Below are positions 4,358 through 5,271 of a DNA stretch of 5,271 nt, in pieces; within the stretch, counting starts at the first letter, position 1; every line of letters starts with the position of its first letter. Source of the stretch: Hyphomicrobiales bacterium (GTDB lineage Bacteria; Pseudomonadota; Alphaproteobacteria; Rhizobiales; Beijerinckiaceae); the NCBI GenBank assembly GCA_027489835.1, contig JAIXZF010000097.1, positions 1-5,271 on the forward strand, in the 5' to 3' direction. The position numbers and the translations under genes were made by a program. Below the pieces are notes generated by a model. It searched no databases. It was not told the origin of the DNA and saw only the letters and a program-made list of their open reading frames with translations.

Positions 4358-5271
4358 TCACGCGTCGACGAGGTTGCGCGCCTGCTGGGTCCAGCCGTCG
4401 CGGGCGATGCGGCCCGAGAGCTTGAGCTGCGCGTCCACGGCGGCCTCGTCGGCCGGGGACATGGAGGCGAACTGCCAGTAGTGGAACAGGCCGGCCTCGT
4501 TGAGCTTGGTCTCGAGCTCGGGGCCGACGCCCGAGAGCTTGGTCAGGTCGTCCGGCGCGCCGCGCGGCGCGGTGAGCAGCTCGAAGCCGGTGCCGGCCGT
4601 GCCGTCGCCCGGCAGCGTCTCGACCATCGGGGCCTCGGAGGCGCCGATGTCGACGCCCGAATGGCCCTGGCCGCGCGCGATGCCGTCGAGGGCGGCGCGG
4701 GCGACGAGGTCGCAATAGAGCGAGATGGCGCGGCCGGCGTCGTCATTGCCCGGAACCGGGAAGGTGATGCCGTCGGGATCGCAGTTGGTGTCGACGATGG
4801 CGGCCACCGGAATGTTGAGGCGCTGGGCCTCCTTCACGGCGAGCTGCTCCTTGTTGGTGTCGATCACGAAGATCATGTCGGGCGTGCCGCCCATGTCCTT
4901 GATGCCGCCGAGCGCCTTTTCGAGGTTGTCGCGCTCGCGGCTCAGCATCAGGCGCTCTTTCTTGGTGAGGCCCTGCGCGCCGACCGACAGCATCTCGTCG
5001 AGCTTGCGCAAGCGGGCGATGGAGCCCGAAATCGTCTTCCAGTTGGTCAGCATGCCGCCGAGCCAGCGCGAATTCACGTAATACTGGGCCGAGCGCTTGG
5101 CCGCATCCGCCACCAGATCCTGCGCCTGGCGCTTGGTGCCGACGAACAGCACGCGGCCGCCGCGGGCCACGGTGTCGCTCACGGCCTGCAGCGCGCGGTG
5201 CAGCATCGGCACGGACTGCGCGAGGTCGATGATGTGGATCTTGTTGCGCTCGCCGAAGATGTACTGCGACA
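4358..5271 (-). CDS. rpsB: 30S ribosomal protein S2, N terminus outside the window, with a C-terminal extension
   Basis: The window holds 303 codons plus the stop; about the first 30 residues lie beyond position 5271. The visible protein begins SQYIFGERNKIHIIDLAQSV, the standard S2 segment. It continues with FVGTKRQA, the family block SRWLGGMLTNWKTI (visible residues 67-80) and the signature region VIDTNKEQL...PVAAIVDTNCDPDGIT...PGNDDAGRAI ending near visible residue 181. S2 binds late to the back of the 30S subunit with S1. The S2 core ends around GIARGQG; 101 further residues follow. These comprise a Gly/Ala/Pro-rich linker and a 62-residue terminal domain (4361-4546) with LTKLSGVGPELETKLNEAGL and GRIARDGWTQQA, which resembles a helix-hairpin-helix fold. 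E. coli S2 has 241 residues, and this one would have about 333. Similar extensions are, from memory, found in alphaproteobacterial S2 and L21. A GTG at 5212 is internal, not the start. Confidence 0.97.
   Translation of the reverse strand, partial: SQYIFGERNKIHIIDLAQSVPMLHRALQAVSDTVARGGRVLFVGTKRQAQDLVADAAKRSAQYYVNSRWLGGMLTNWKTISGSIARLRKLDEMLSVGAQGLTKKERLMLSRERDNLEKALGGIKDMGGTPDMIFVIDTNKEQLAVKEAQRLNIPVAAIVDTNCDPDGITFPVPGNDDAGRAISLYCDLVARAALDGIARGQGHSGVDIGASEAPMVETLPGDGTAGTGFELLTAPRGAPDDLTKLSGVGPELETKLNEAGLFHYWQFASMSPADEAAVDAQLKLSGRIARDGWTQQARNLVDA

Noticed and set aside
4185..4715. A 176-codon minus-strand frame spanning the rpsB-tsf spacer
   Set aside because: It is an out-of-frame Arg/Pro-rich reading of the rpsB 3' end and the G+C-rich spacer, with no good ribosome site or domain.
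1..5271. CRISPR arrays, tRNA or rRNA genes, insertion sequences, attachment sites, phage or defence genes
   Set aside because: No spaced direct repeats, tRNA-like folds, transposase frames or foreign base composition were seen. The window is fully accounted for by a conserved housekeeping cluster and short spacers.

Overview
The window is a stretch of bacterial chromosome in which all seven recognisable genes lie on the minus strand. Read in the direction of transcription, from high to low coordinates, the order is rpsB (5' end missing), tsf, pyrH, frr, uppS, cdsA, dxr (first 22 codons only). The DNA is very G+C-rich, roughly two thirds by eye. The order uppS-cdsA-dxr differs from the E. coli order frr-dxr-uppS-cdsA. 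With the protein sequences, especially a ribosomal protein S2 carrying a C-terminal helix-hairpin-helix-like extension, it points to an alphaproteobacterium, most likely of the Hyphomicrobiales (Rhizobiales). The lineage is an inference from remembered family features, not from a search.

Layout: 4358-5271 rpsB; 4213-4357 a hairpin-rich spacer ending in an intrinsic terminator just before tsf; 3289-4212 tsf; 3181-3288 a spacer with a second, stronger intrinsic terminator and an excellent Shine-Dalgarno site for pyrH; 2467-3180 pyrH; a 75-nt gap; 1831-2391 frr; a 98-nt gap; 968-1732 uppS; an 82-nt gap with a candidate sigma-70 promoter; 70-885 cdsA; a 3-nt gap; 1-66 the start of dxr. No spacer exceeds 150 nt and no gene is credible on the plus strand.

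Functionally the cluster joins translation (S2, elongation factor Ts, ribosome recycling factor), pyrimidine nucleotide supply (UMP kinase), and envelope precursor synthesis (undecaprenyl diphosphate synthase, CDP-diacylglycerol synthase, and DXR of the MEP isoprenoid pathway). UMP kinase feeds the UTP/CTP pool, and CdsA uses CTP. DXR starts the route to the isoprenoid units that UppS polymerises. All genes look intact where fully contained.

This is a conserved housekeeping region, and I found no undescribed system in it. The points worth a second look are the S2 C-terminal extension, the two terminators bracketing tsf, the multi-hairpin rpsB-tsf spacer, the candidate promoter before cdsA, and an unusual N-terminal motif in UMP kinase.
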